A DNA stretch of 12,719 bases, taken from positions 1 to 12,719 of the forward strand of contig JAITMU010000073.1 in NCBI GenBank assembly GCA_031277195.1. Direction: 5' to 3'. Position 1 is the first letter of the stretch. Each line of letters starts with the position of its first letter. Of this stretch, positions 1-5,793 are shown one piece after another. The notes beneath the pieces were generated by a model. That model was given only the letters and a program-made list of their open reading frames with translations, ran no database searches and was not told the DNA's origin. A program made the translations under genes and the position numbers. Source of the stretch: Gallionellaceae bacterium (lineage in GTDB: Bacteria > Pseudomonadota > Gammaproteobacteria > Burkholderiales > Gallionellaceae).

Positions 1-288
1 GGCGAACAACGCAAACCGATTGCGGATTTCAAGGAAGCGATCGAATGGCTACTCAACGAAGCCAAGCGCGGCGTCAGCATCCAGCGTTACAAAGGACTGG
101 GAGAAATGAACCCCGATCAGCTGTGGGAAACCACGATGGACGTGAAGAACCGTATTTTGCTGAAAGTGCAGATTGAGGATGCGATTACGGCAGATGAGAT
201 TTTTACAACCTTGATGGGCGATGTGGTGGAGCCGCGCCGGAATTTCATTGAGCAGAATGCGTTGGGTGTGAAGAATTTGGATGTGTAA
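1..288 (+). CDS. gyrB: DNA gyrase subunit B, C-terminal fragment (5' end outside window)
   Basis: The frame is open from base 1 to a TAA at 286-288 and gives the last 95 residues of a type II topoisomerase B subunit. The stretch QRYKGLGEMNP (about residues 28-38 of the fragment), followed by QLWETTM, is the conserved start of the GyrB C-terminal domain that follows the TOPRIM fold. The ending with DAITADEIFTTLMGD, VEPRR and FIEQNAL is typical of GyrB rather than ParE. GyrB carries the ATPase and part of the DNA-gate catalytic centre of the A2B2 gyrase, which introduces negative supercoils. The ATP-binding N-terminus lies outside the window. Internal ATG codons, such as the one at 106, are not starts because similarity continues upstream of them. 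The next ORF begins on the base after the stop. Confidence 0.96.
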   Translation, partial: GEQRKPIADFKEAIEWLLNEAKRGVSIQRYKGLGEMNPDQLWETTMDVKNRILLKVQIEDAITADEIFTTLMGDVVEPRRNFIEQNALGVKNLDV

Positions 289-786
289 ATGAGCTTAGAC
301 GCAAAAGATAAAACACCCCCCAGCCTTATAAAGACAGCACTGGCGTTTGTTGGTGCGGCAGCTACGATTCCATGCATTATGATACTCTGGGGCACCCTCA
401 AAATGTTTTTGGGGCTAGATCCATACAACCCAAGTTATTTCGTCGAGGCAGGCTCATTTTTTATTTTTTCTACGAGTATTATTTTAATATTTGTCATATG
501 GTTAGGTGTTCCAGTGTACCTTCTTATGCGCTGGCAAAATGCGGTTCGTTGGTGGTCAGTTCTTTTGGCATCAACAATTTTGGCCGCGATCCCATACGCG
601 ATGATGGCTGGACCCCCAGGACAACAATCAGTTTCGTATGTCAACGGCAGGCCAATTCTAGTTAATAAAGCGGCAACGTCAGCGGACTGGTTGAATTTTT
701 TACAAGGTATTTTCGGTTTTTCAGTCGCAGGATTTGTAATTGGACTTGTTTTGTGGCTCATGATCCGCACAAATAAACTGAAATGA
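289..786 (+). CDS. unrecognised four-helix membrane protein, AT-rich, directly after gyrB
   Basis: This 165-residue ORF is not a family I recognise. Four hydrophobic segments are visible at about residues 15-41, 54-79, 87-107 and 138-159. Positive charges sit at the N-terminus (KDK), between helices 2 and 3 (RWQNAVR) and at the C-terminus (RTNKLK), which by the positive-inside rule predicts both ends in the cytoplasm. The longest soluble part is a roughly 30-residue loop between helices 3 and 4 (about 108-137) that would face the periplasm. The ATG follows the gyrB TAA with no gap (TAAATG), so ribosomes terminating on gyrB could reinitiate here; GGA in the last gyrB codons is the only SD-like sequence. 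Base composition is clearly more AT-rich than every neighbour, with many TTT, ATT and TTA codons, suggesting recent acquisition or weak selection. No catalytic motif is visible, and no function is assigned. Confidence 0.72.
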   Translation: MSLDAKDKTPPSLIKTALAFVGAAATIPCIMILWGTLKMFLGLDPYNPSYFVEAGSFFIFSTSIILIFVIWLGVPVYLLMRWQNAVRWWSVLLASTILAAIPYAMMAGPPGQQSVSYVNGRPILVNKAATSADWLNFLQGIFGFSVAGFVIGLVLWLMIRTNKLK

Positions 787-797
787 CATCGGCTTAC

Positions 798-867
798 GTA
801 GGGCGGGGCTTGCCCCGCGCGGCACGAACCTTGAAATTCTCACAGCGCGGGGCAAGTCCCGCCCTAC
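798..867. repeat. REP-like inverted doublet (BIME-like), GTAG-headed
   Basis: Two 23-base arms, 798-820 and 845-867, are inverted copies differing at one base and separated by a 24-base spacer. Each arm read outward-in begins with GTAG and then contains its own palindrome: GCGGGGC-TT-GCCCCGC in the left arm, and the same with one mismatch (GCGGGAC) in the right. A GTAG head plus a short GC-rich hairpin, paired head-to-head, is the architecture of REP sequences mobilised by RAYT (REP-associated tyrosine) transposases. The doublet occupies most of the 83-base gap between two convergent genes and ends 2 bases from the uppP stop codon. There is no T-tract, so it is not a standard intrinsic terminator, although the long stem could stabilise both mRNA 3' ends. 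No RAYT gene lies in the window. Confidence 0.8.
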
Positions 868-869
868 AG

Positions 870-1694
870 TTATTCTGCTGCCCAGCTTATCGTCCCGCTG
901 TACGCCGTCGCCAAAATAAATAATCCAAAAATAATCCGGTACCAGGCAAACGCAGTGAAGTCATGTCGGCTGATGTAGCGCAGCAACCAACGCACGCACA
1001 GAAACGCGCTGATAAAAGAGGTAATGCTGCCGACTGCGAACAGCCCAATGTCTGAGGCGTGAAACAGCTCCCGATATTTCACGATTTCGTAAACCGTCGC
1101 GCCGAACAACGTGGGGATGGCGAGAAAAAACGAAAATTCGGTCGCGGCTTTGCGCGACAAGCCGAACAATAATCCGCCAATAATCGTGGAACCGGAACGC
1201 GACATGCCGGGGATCAAGGCCAACATTTGCGCGCAGCCGACTTTCAGCGCGTCTTTCCAGCCCATGTCATCTACGGATTCCACCGTCACGCGGTGGGTGC
1301 GTTTTTCCGCCCACAAAATCAACAAACCACCGACGATCAGCGCCAACGCAACGGGCACGGGAGCAAATAAATATTGTTTGATCTTGCTGGCGAACAACAA
1401 GCCGAGTATGGCGGCAGGCAAAAACGCGATGACGAGATTGAACGCAAAACGTTGTGCGGAAGGTTCCCGTCCCAAACCGCCCACCACCCCCGAAATTTTC
1501 GACCGATATTCCCAGCAGACAGCCAGGATGGCTCCGAACTGAATGACGATCTCGAAAACCTTGCCTTTTTCATCGTTGAAATCAAGCAGGTGACCCGCCA
1601 GGATCAAATGGCCGGTGCTGGAAACGGGGAGAAATTCGGTGAGGCCTTCAACGACGCCGAGGATGGCGGCTTTCAGCAGGAGGAGAAGATCCAT
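870..1694 (-). CDS. uppP: undecaprenyl-diphosphate phosphatase UppP (BacA)
   Basis: This is an integral inner-membrane enzyme that dephosphorylates undecaprenyl pyrophosphate to the monophosphate lipid carrier used for peptidoglycan and O-antigen export; overproduction confers bacitracin resistance in related enzymes. The 274-residue length matches the family (about 270). The N-terminal motif VEGLTEFLPVSSTGH holds E16, E20, S26 and H29, and the second motif PGMSRSGST (162-170) holds R166; together these correspond to the known active-site residues. Six to eight hydrophobic helices cover the rest. The reading frame extends upstream to 1853, but the ATG at 1694 gives the canonical MDLLLLLKAAILG start, and the upstream extension has no family similarity and overlaps the DUF1289 gene. 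The gene is monocistronic in appearance. A perfect TATAAT lies 34-39 bases upstream of the ATG. No good SD is visible. Confidence 0.96.
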   Translation of the reverse strand: MDLLLLLKAAILGVVEGLTEFLPVSSTGHLILAGHLLDFNDEKGKVFEIVIQFGAILAVCWEYRSKISGVVGGLGREPSAQRFAFNLVIAFLPAAILGLLFASKIKQYLFAPVPVALALIVGGLLILWAEKRTHRVTVESVDDMGWKDALKVGCAQMLALIPGMSRSGSTIIGGLLFGLSRKAATEFSFFLAIPTLFGATVYEIVKYRELFHASDIGLFAVGSITSFISAFLCVRWLLRYISRHDFTAFAWYRIIFGLFILATAYSGTISWAAE

Positions 1695-1727
1695 GAATGG
1701 GGAAAGGCAAAAGTGTGAGTGGCGTTG

Positions 1728-1733
1728 ATTATA
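1728..1733 (-). promoter_or_regulatory. candidate -10 box for uppP
   Basis: The minus strand reads TATAAT at 1733-1728, with C immediately after. The best -35 at 17-base spacing is AAGACG, which matches only the central GAC of TTGACA. Transcription starting near 1721 would give a leader of roughly 27 bases before the uppP ATG. The call rests on the perfect -10 and its position in the short gap downstream of the DUF1289 gene. Confidence 0.5.
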
Positions 1734-1791
1734 TCCGGGCTGGTGGAGGGCGTCTTTGTGTGAGGGAACGAGTGAAAAATAAAAATCACGC

Positions 1792-1989
1792 TCAACCCAA
1801 GTTACGCCGAAGCTGCGCAATCCGCAAATTAACTTCGCGTCGCTCCTCGTCATCCATCATCGGCCAGCGCGTCACTTCATCCAGTGTGCGCAAACAGCTT
1901 CGACAAACCTCATCGCCCAGCGCCGTTGTGCAGTGTCCGATACAGGGACAATCAGCGGAAATTTCGGAAGCGGGAATCTCGTCGCGCAT
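1792..1989 (-). CDS. DUF1289 small cysteine-rich protein (putative Fe-S)
   Basis: The 65-residue product matches the DUF1289 pattern: CPCIGHC (C14, C16, C20), then CRSC (C29, C32), then the family signature RTLDEVTRW and DDEERREV. DUF1289 proteins are usually 55-80 residues, and their cysteine spacing suggests Fe-S or zinc binding; no biochemical role is established to my knowledge. The ATG at 1989 is chosen because it precedes the conserved core by 13 residues and sits 4 bases after the TGA of the preceding cysteine-rich gene. The same frame can be extended to 2214, but that part overlaps the upstream gene and has no DUF1289 similarity. As the last gene behind thiC it is probably co-transcribed with it. 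It may serve Fe-S metabolism, which is only an inference from composition and context. Confidence 0.85.
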   Translation of the reverse strand: MRDEIPASEISADCPCIGHCTTALGDEVCRSCLRTLDEVTRWPMMDDEERREVNLRIAQLRRNLG

Positions 1990-1993
1990 AACA

Positions 1994-2263
1994 TCAAGGC
2001 AAGGTGAGCTGTTCCAACCGGGCAAGCCAGGCGAGCGCGTGTTGTCTTGAAGTCCCACACATCTCTGGCGAAGGTTGCAAGCTCCCGCAAAAAGCGGGGC
2101 GCTCTGGCAGACCAAATACCGCACAGGAAAGATCATCGCGCAACTGTGCGCAGGGAACACCTGCGGGTTTTCCTTGCGGCATTCCGGGCAGGGGAGACGA
2201 GATCGACGGCGCAATACAACACGCGCCGCACGCTGTCCGGCAGGTGAAAACCAAAGAAGCCAT
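1994..2263 (-). CDS. YkgJ-family cysteine-cluster protein (UPF0153-like)
   Basis: This 89-residue protein has eight cysteines (8, 12, 15, 16, 38, 47, 59, 69). The N-terminal CRTACGACC, then APSISSPLPGMP with GKPAGVPC, and the later FGLPERPAFC and PSPEMCG form the pattern of the YkgJ/UPF0153 family, annotated as putative metal- or Fe-S-binding proteins of unknown function. The start is firm: its ATG shares one base with the thiC stop codon (TGATG at 2265-2261), a classic termination-reinitiation arrangement. The DUF1289 gene follows after 4 bases. Translation is therefore likely to depend on thiC and to be controlled indirectly by the TPP riboswitch. A role in supplying or protecting the ThiC [4Fe-4S] cluster is possible but not shown by the sequence. 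Confidence 0.85.
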   Translation of the reverse strand: MASLVFTCRTACGACCIAPSISSPLPGMPQGKPAGVPCAQLRDDLSCAVFGLPERPAFCGSLQPSPEMCGTSRQHALAWLARLEQLTLP

Positions 2264-4134
2264 CAGGTTTCGCGGTAAATTTCCGCGCCCTGCCGCACGA
2301 ATTCCACCGCCTTCGTCTGCATTCCTTGAGTAAGCGCCTCCTCACCGGAGACGCCTTGTTTTTCTGCATAGTCGCGCACATCCTGGGTGATTTTCATCGA
2401 GCAGAAATGCGGCCCGCACATGGAGCAGAAGTGCGCGACTTTGGCGGAATCCTTGGGCAGCGTTTCGTCATGAAATTCGCGCGCGCGATCCGGGTCGAGG
2501 CCGAGGTTGAATTGATCTTCCCAGCGAAATTCAAAGCGCGCTTTGCTCATCGCGTTGTCGCGCACCTGCGCGCCGGGATGTCCCTTGGCGAGGTCAGCGG
2601 CGTGGGCAGCAATCTTGTAGGTGATGATGCCTTCCTTCACGTCCGCCTTGTTGGGCAATCCTAAGTGTTCCTTAGGGGTGACGTAACACAGCATCGCCGT
2701 GCCGTACCAGCCGATCATCGCCGCGCCGATCGCGCTGGTGATGTGGTCATAGCCGGGCGCGATGTCGGTGGTTAGCGGCCCCAGCGTGTAGAACGGCGCT
2801 TCCTTGCACCACTCCAGTTGCAGATCCATGTTCTCCTTGATCATGTGCATCGGCACATGCCCCGGCCCTTCGATCATCACCTGCACGTCGTGCTTCCAAG
2901 CGATGTCGGTCAACTCGCCCAGCGTTTTCAATTCCGCCAGTTGCGCTTCGTCGTTGGCGTCGTAAATGGAGCCGGGACGCAGGCCGTCGCCGAGACTGAA
3001 CGAGACATCATAGGCTTTCATGATTTCGCAGATGTCCTCGAAATGCGTGTAGAGGAAATTTTCCTTGTGATGCGCGAGACACCATTTCGCCAGAATCGAC
3101 CCGCCGCGCGACACGATGCCGGTCATGCGCTTCGCCGTCATCGGCACATAGCGCAACAGCACGCCAGCGTGAATGGTGAAGTAATCGACGCCTTGCTCGG
3201 CTTGCTCGATCAGCGTATCGCGGAAAATTTCCCAGGTCAGTTCCTCGGCGCGGCCATTCACTTTTTCCAACGCCTGATAAATCGGCACCGTGCCAATCGG
3301 CACCGGCGAGTTGCGAATGATCCATTCGCGCGTTTCGTGGATGTGCTTGCCGGTGGACAAATCCATCACCGTATCGCCGCCCCAGCGAATCGCCCAGGTC
3401 ATTTTTTCGACTTCTTCCTGAATGCTGGAACCGAGCGCAGAATTGCCGATGTTGGCGTTGATCTTCACCAAAAAATTGCGGCCAATAATCATCGGCTCGG
3501 CTTCCGGATGATTGATGTTGGCCGGAATGATGGCGCGACCGCGCGCAATTTCGTCGCGCACAAATTCCGGCGTGATGACTTTCGGAATCGCCGCGCCGAA
3601 ACGTTCGCCCGGATGCTGCGCGCGCAACAGTTCGGACAAGCCCTCAAGCCGCTGATTTTCGCGGATGGCGACGAACTCCATTTCCGGCGTGATGATGCCG
3701 CGGCGGGCGTAATGCATTTGTGTGACGTTAGCGCCCACTTTCGCCCGAAGCGGCGACCGTTTGAGGTCAAAACGCAGCGCATCCAGCGAGTCATCCGCCA
3801 GCCGTTGTTGTCCGTACACCGAAGTGAGGCTGTTTAATTGCTCGGTATCGCCGCGCTCCCGTATCCAGTTTTCGCGCAGCGGTGACAAGCCGGAGCGGAT
3901 GTCTATTTTTGCCGCCGGGTCGGTATAGGGGCCGGAGCAGTCATACACATGAATCGGCGGATTTTTCTCAACGCCGTCGCGCGTGCGCGTATCGGTCAGG
4001 CTGATTTCGCGCATCGGCACGCGGATGTCCGGGCGCGAGCCTTGCGCGTAAACCTTGCGCGAATTCGGCAGCGGCGTCACCGCAGCCGCGTCCACCGCGG
4101 CGGACTGGTTCAGAAATTTGGAAAGGTCATTCAT
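2263..4134 (-). CDS. thiC: phosphomethylpyrimidine synthase ThiC
   Basis: ThiC converts 5-aminoimidazole ribotide into 4-amino-5-hydroxymethyl-2-methylpyrimidine phosphate in the thiamin pathway, using SAM and a [4Fe-4S] cluster in an unusual radical reaction. The 623-residue length is normal for bacterial ThiC. The C-terminal CSMCGPHFC gives the CX2CX4C cluster motif (C570, C573, C578). Other family hallmarks are RPDIRVPMREI near residue 35, GRNFLVKINANIGNSA, GGDTVMDLSTG, DYFTIHAGVL, SRGGSI and EGPGHVPMH. The ATG at 4134 is preceded by GGAG at 7-base spacing; this SD lies in a hairpin immediately downstream of a TPP aptamer. Its stop overlaps the next gene start. It probably has its own promoter inside the end of xth; the best candidate is weak: TTGCCT at 4279-4274, 17 bases, then TACCTT at 4256-4251. 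Readthrough from xth is also possible, because no terminator is seen between them. Confidence 0.98.
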   Translation of the reverse strand: MNDLSKFLNQSAAVDAAAVTPLPNSRKVYAQGSRPDIRVPMREISLTDTRTRDGVEKNPPIHVYDCSGPYTDPAAKIDIRSGLSPLRENWIRERGDTEQLNSLTSVYGQQRLADDSLDALRFDLKRSPLRAKVGANVTQMHYARRGIITPEMEFVAIRENQRLEGLSELLRAQHPGERFGAAIPKVITPEFVRDEIARGRAIIPANINHPEAEPMIIGRNFLVKINANIGNSALGSSIQEEVEKMTWAIRWGGDTVMDLSTGKHIHETREWIIRNSPVPIGTVPIYQALEKVNGRAEELTWEIFRDTLIEQAEQGVDYFTIHAGVLLRYVPMTAKRMTGIVSRGGSILAKWCLAHHKENFLYTHFEDICEIMKAYDVSFSLGDGLRPGSIYDANDEAQLAELKTLGELTDIAWKHDVQVMIEGPGHVPMHMIKENMDLQLEWCKEAPFYTLGPLTTDIAPGYDHITSAIGAAMIGWYGTAMLCYVTPKEHLGLPNKADVKEGIITYKIAAHAADLAKGHPGAQVRDNAMSKARFEFRWEDQFNLGLDPDRAREFHDETLPKDSAKVAHFCSMCGPHFCSMKITQDVRDYAEKQGVSGEEALTQGMQTKAVEFVRQGAEIYRET

Positions 4135-4138
4135 GAAT

Positions 4139-4175
4139 GTGCTCCAAAAAAGGGAGCACCGGCAGGCGCTTCCCT
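4139..4175 (-). promoter_or_regulatory. expression platform of the thiC riboswitch (alternative SD hairpins)
   Basis: Two helices here exclude each other because they share the same strand. Helix A pairs GTGCTCC (4159-4153) with GGAGCAC (4145-4139), a perfect 7-bp stem that buries the thiC SD GGAG. Helix B pairs AGGGAAGCGCC (4175-4165) with GGTGCTCCCT (4160-4151): 10 bp including one G-U, with one bulged A. It uses the 3' end of the aptamer and leaves the SD free. The expected logic is TPP bound, helix A, translation off; TPP absent, helix B, translation on. Helix B is followed by a run of T, so it also resembles an intrinsic terminator, which would have the opposite sign. The SD-masking reading fits thiC better. 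Confidence 0.75.
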
Positions 4176-4242
4176 ACGACGGCATTACCCGTATCAGGTT
4201 CAAAGGGTGTGTCTCACTTGGCCGCAACCAAGACCCCTAGCA
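4167..4242 (-). promoter_or_regulatory. TPP riboswitch (THI element) aptamer upstream of thiC
   Basis: Minus-strand sequence in 5' to 3' order contains TAGGGGT (P2), a P3 hairpin CTTGG/CCAAG, TGAGA, ACCC closing P2, GAACCTGAT, a P5 hairpin ACGG/CCGT around GTAATGCC, and the terminal CGTAGGGAAG. This is the conserved order of the thiamin-pyrophosphate aptamer. TGAGA contacts the pyrimidine ring, and the P4/P5 half binds the pyrophosphate. P1 can be drawn as only about 4 bp (TGCT with AGCG). The usual CTGAGA reads GTGAGA here because P3 ends with G. The aptamer lies 33 bases before the thiC ATG, a position expected for control of translation initiation in Gram-negatives. Confidence 0.95.
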
Positions 4243-4270
4243 GGGTGTGCAAGGTACTGGAAAGCGTCAA

Positions 4271-5041
4271 TCAAGGCAAGGACAATTCAGCCACCACCGG
4301 CGCATGATCCGATGGCCTTTCCAGTTTGCGCGGCTCACGGTCAATGCTGCATGCCGTGCAATGCGGTGCAAGCGTATCCGACAGCAGGATGTGATCAATG
4401 CGCAGCCCCATGTTGCGGCGGAATGCCACGGCGCGGTAATCCCACCAGGAATAGGATTTGTCAGCCTGTTCAAACAGGCGGAACGCATCGCGCAGTCCCA
4501 GCCGTTCCAGCGCGCGAAACGCATCGCGCTCCGGTTCGCTGACCAAAATGCCGCCCGCCCAGGCTTGCGGATCGTACACGTCGCGGTCTTCCGGCGCGAT
4601 GTTGTAATCGCCGAGCAGCGCAAGTTTCGGATGCGCGCGCATTTCCTCCGCCAGCCATGCAGTTAGCGCCTTCAGCCATTTGAGTTTGTAGAAATACTTG
4701 TCTGTCTCGACCGCCTGCCCGTTCGGCACATACACGCAGACGATGCGCACGCCGTCGATGGTCGCGGCGATCACGCGCTTTTGTTCGTCATCAAAATCCG
4801 GAATGCCGCATTGCACATCGGCCAGCGGCGATTTGCTCAAAATCGCCACGCCGTTGTACGTCTTTTGTCCGCTGAACGCGCACTGATAACCGGCCTCCTG
4901 CAATTCAGCCAAGGGAAAGCGATCATCCGGCAATTTGGTTTCCTGCAAGCACAGCACATCCGGCTGATTGGCGGCGAGCCAGTCCAGCACATGCGGCAGA
5001 CGGACGTTCAGCGAATTGATGTTCCAGGTGGCGATTTTCAT
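4271..5041 (-). CDS. xth: exodeoxyribonuclease III (AP endonuclease, EEP fold)
   Basis: The 256-residue product belongs to the exonuclease-endonuclease-phosphatase superfamily, which cleaves abasic sites and degrades 3' ends in base-excision repair with Mg2+. Visible catalytic signatures are WNINS (N7), LQETK (E34), VYVPNG (Y104), GDYNIAPEDRDVYDP (D145, N147), RIDHIL (D216) and SDHAPV near the end (D245, H246). The length is slightly under E. coli XthA (268) but usual for this branch. The ATG at 5041 gives the standard MKIATWNINSLNVR beginning; a longer frame to 5209 only overlaps pgeF. The start overlaps the pgeF stop as ATGA, so translation is coupled. GGA about 9-11 bases upstream is a weak SD. 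It is the last gene of rluD-pgeF-xth, and the thiC leader starts 28 bases downstream. Confidence 0.95.
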   Translation of the reverse strand: MKIATWNINSLNVRLPHVLDWLAANQPDVLCLQETKLPDDRFPLAELQEAGYQCAFSGQKTYNGVAILSKSPLADVQCGIPDFDDEQKRVIAATIDGVRIVCVYVPNGQAVETDKYFYKLKWLKALTAWLAEEMRAHPKLALLGDYNIAPEDRDVYDPQAWAGGILVSEPERDAFRALERLGLRDAFRLFEQADKSYSWWDYRAVAFRRNMGLRIDHILLSDTLAPHCTACSIDREPRKLERPSDHAPVVAELSLP

Positions 5042-5793
5042 GGTGAATTTTTCCAGATAAACGTGCCCATGCGTCCGCTGTTGCCGTCGCGCCGATGGGA
5101 AAAAAAGCGCTCGCTGTTCGTATATGTGCAAAAGTTGCCGCCGTAGATTTGCTCGACGCCCAAGGCATTGAGGCGTTGTCGCGCAAGGCAATAGAGATCG
5201 GCGAACCATTTGCCGTTTGCATTGCCGGGCGCGAACGCCGCTTGCGCTTCGGGCTGCCGCGAAATAAACGCGGCGCGCACTTCATCGCCGACTTCAAACG
5301 CGCGCGAGCCGATGGCGGGGCCGAGCCAGGCCATTAAAGATTGCGGCGGAACCTTCATCGCGCGCACAGTCGCTTCAATCACGCCATCGCACAAACCGCG
5401 CCAGCCCGCGTGCGCCGCGCCAACGACGCTGCCGCGCTCGTCGCACAACAGCACGGGCAGGCAATCGGCGGTCATCACCACGCAAACCGCGTCGCGGTGC
5501 GTGGAAACGCAAGCATCGCCTTGCGACAGACAGGCGGCGCTTCCGGCGTCGATCACCGTTGTCCCGTGAATCTGCCGCAACCACACCGGCTCGCTCGGCA
5601 GCAGCGATGCCAGCGATTGACGATTGCGCGCAACCGCCAGCGGCGCATCGCCGACATGATCGCCAAGATTGAGCGTGTCGTAAGGCGCGGCACTCACGCC
5701 GCCGTTGCGCGTGGTTTGCAGCGCGCGCACGTTGGGCGGGGCAGGCCAGTCGGGGATCAGGCAGTGCTGGAACAGGGTTTCACGCGGACGCAC
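5038..5793 (-). CDS. pgeF: peptidoglycan editing factor PgeF / YfiH-type multicopper-like laccase-domain protein
   Basis: This 251-residue protein of the Cu-oxidase_4 (YfiH, formerly polyphenol oxidase) family carries the metal-binding triad H76 in WLRQIHG, C111 in TADCLPVLLCD and H128 in AAHAGWRG. Family members bind zinc and have been reported to act on purine nucleosides (phosphorylase and deaminase activity); E. coli YfiH has been linked to correct amino acid choice in peptidoglycan precursors. Conserved TTRNGGVS, YDTLNLGDHVGD and the NFCTYT / FFSHRRDG ending are all present, so it appears full length. The start is GTG at 5793, chosen because GGAGG sits 6 bases upstream and there is no in-frame ATG before the core. 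It overlaps the end of rluD by 14 bases and the xth start by 4, so it is the middle gene of a compact operon. Confidence 0.93.
   Translation of the reverse strand: MRPRETLFQHCLIPDWPAPPNVRALQTTRNGGVSAAPYDTLNLGDHVGDAPLAVARNRQSLASLLPSEPVWLRQIHGTTVIDAGSAACLSQGDACVSTHRDAVCVVMTADCLPVLLCDERGSVVGAAHAGWRGLCDGVIEATVRAMKVPPQSLMAWLGPAIGSRAFEVGDEVRAAFISRQPEAQAAFAPGNANGKWFADLYCLARQRLNALGVEQIYGGNFCTYTNSERFFSHRRDGNSGRMGTFIWKNSP

Noticed and set aside
798..867. Reading the inverted repeat as a CRISPR repeat pair or bidirectional terminator
   Set aside because: There is only one inverted pair with no direct repeats or further spacers, and no T-tracts; the REP doublet explanation fits better.
1770..1793. Possible intrinsic terminator after the DUF1289 gene on the minus strand
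   Set aside because: The T-rich run is in the loop between weak arms (GTGA/TCAC plus a bulge) and not after a GC-rich stem, so the structure does not fit.
1695..1853. N-terminal extension of uppP by 53 codons
   Set aside because: It would overlap the DUF1289 gene and the TATAAT box, and the residues have no UppP similarity. The ATG at 1694 gives the canonical start.
1990..2214. N-terminal extension of the DUF1289 protein by 75 codons
   Set aside because: It overlaps the YkgJ-family gene in another frame and has no DUF1289 similarity; the ATG at 1989 fits the operon spacing.
2818..3837. A 339-codon plus-strand frame opposite thiC
   Set aside because: It is His- and Arg-rich without recognisable motifs and lies wholly within thiC, so it is an antisense shadow.
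5042..5209. N-terminal extension of xth by 56 codons
   Set aside because: It lies inside pgeF, and Exo III proteins begin at the MKIATWN motif.
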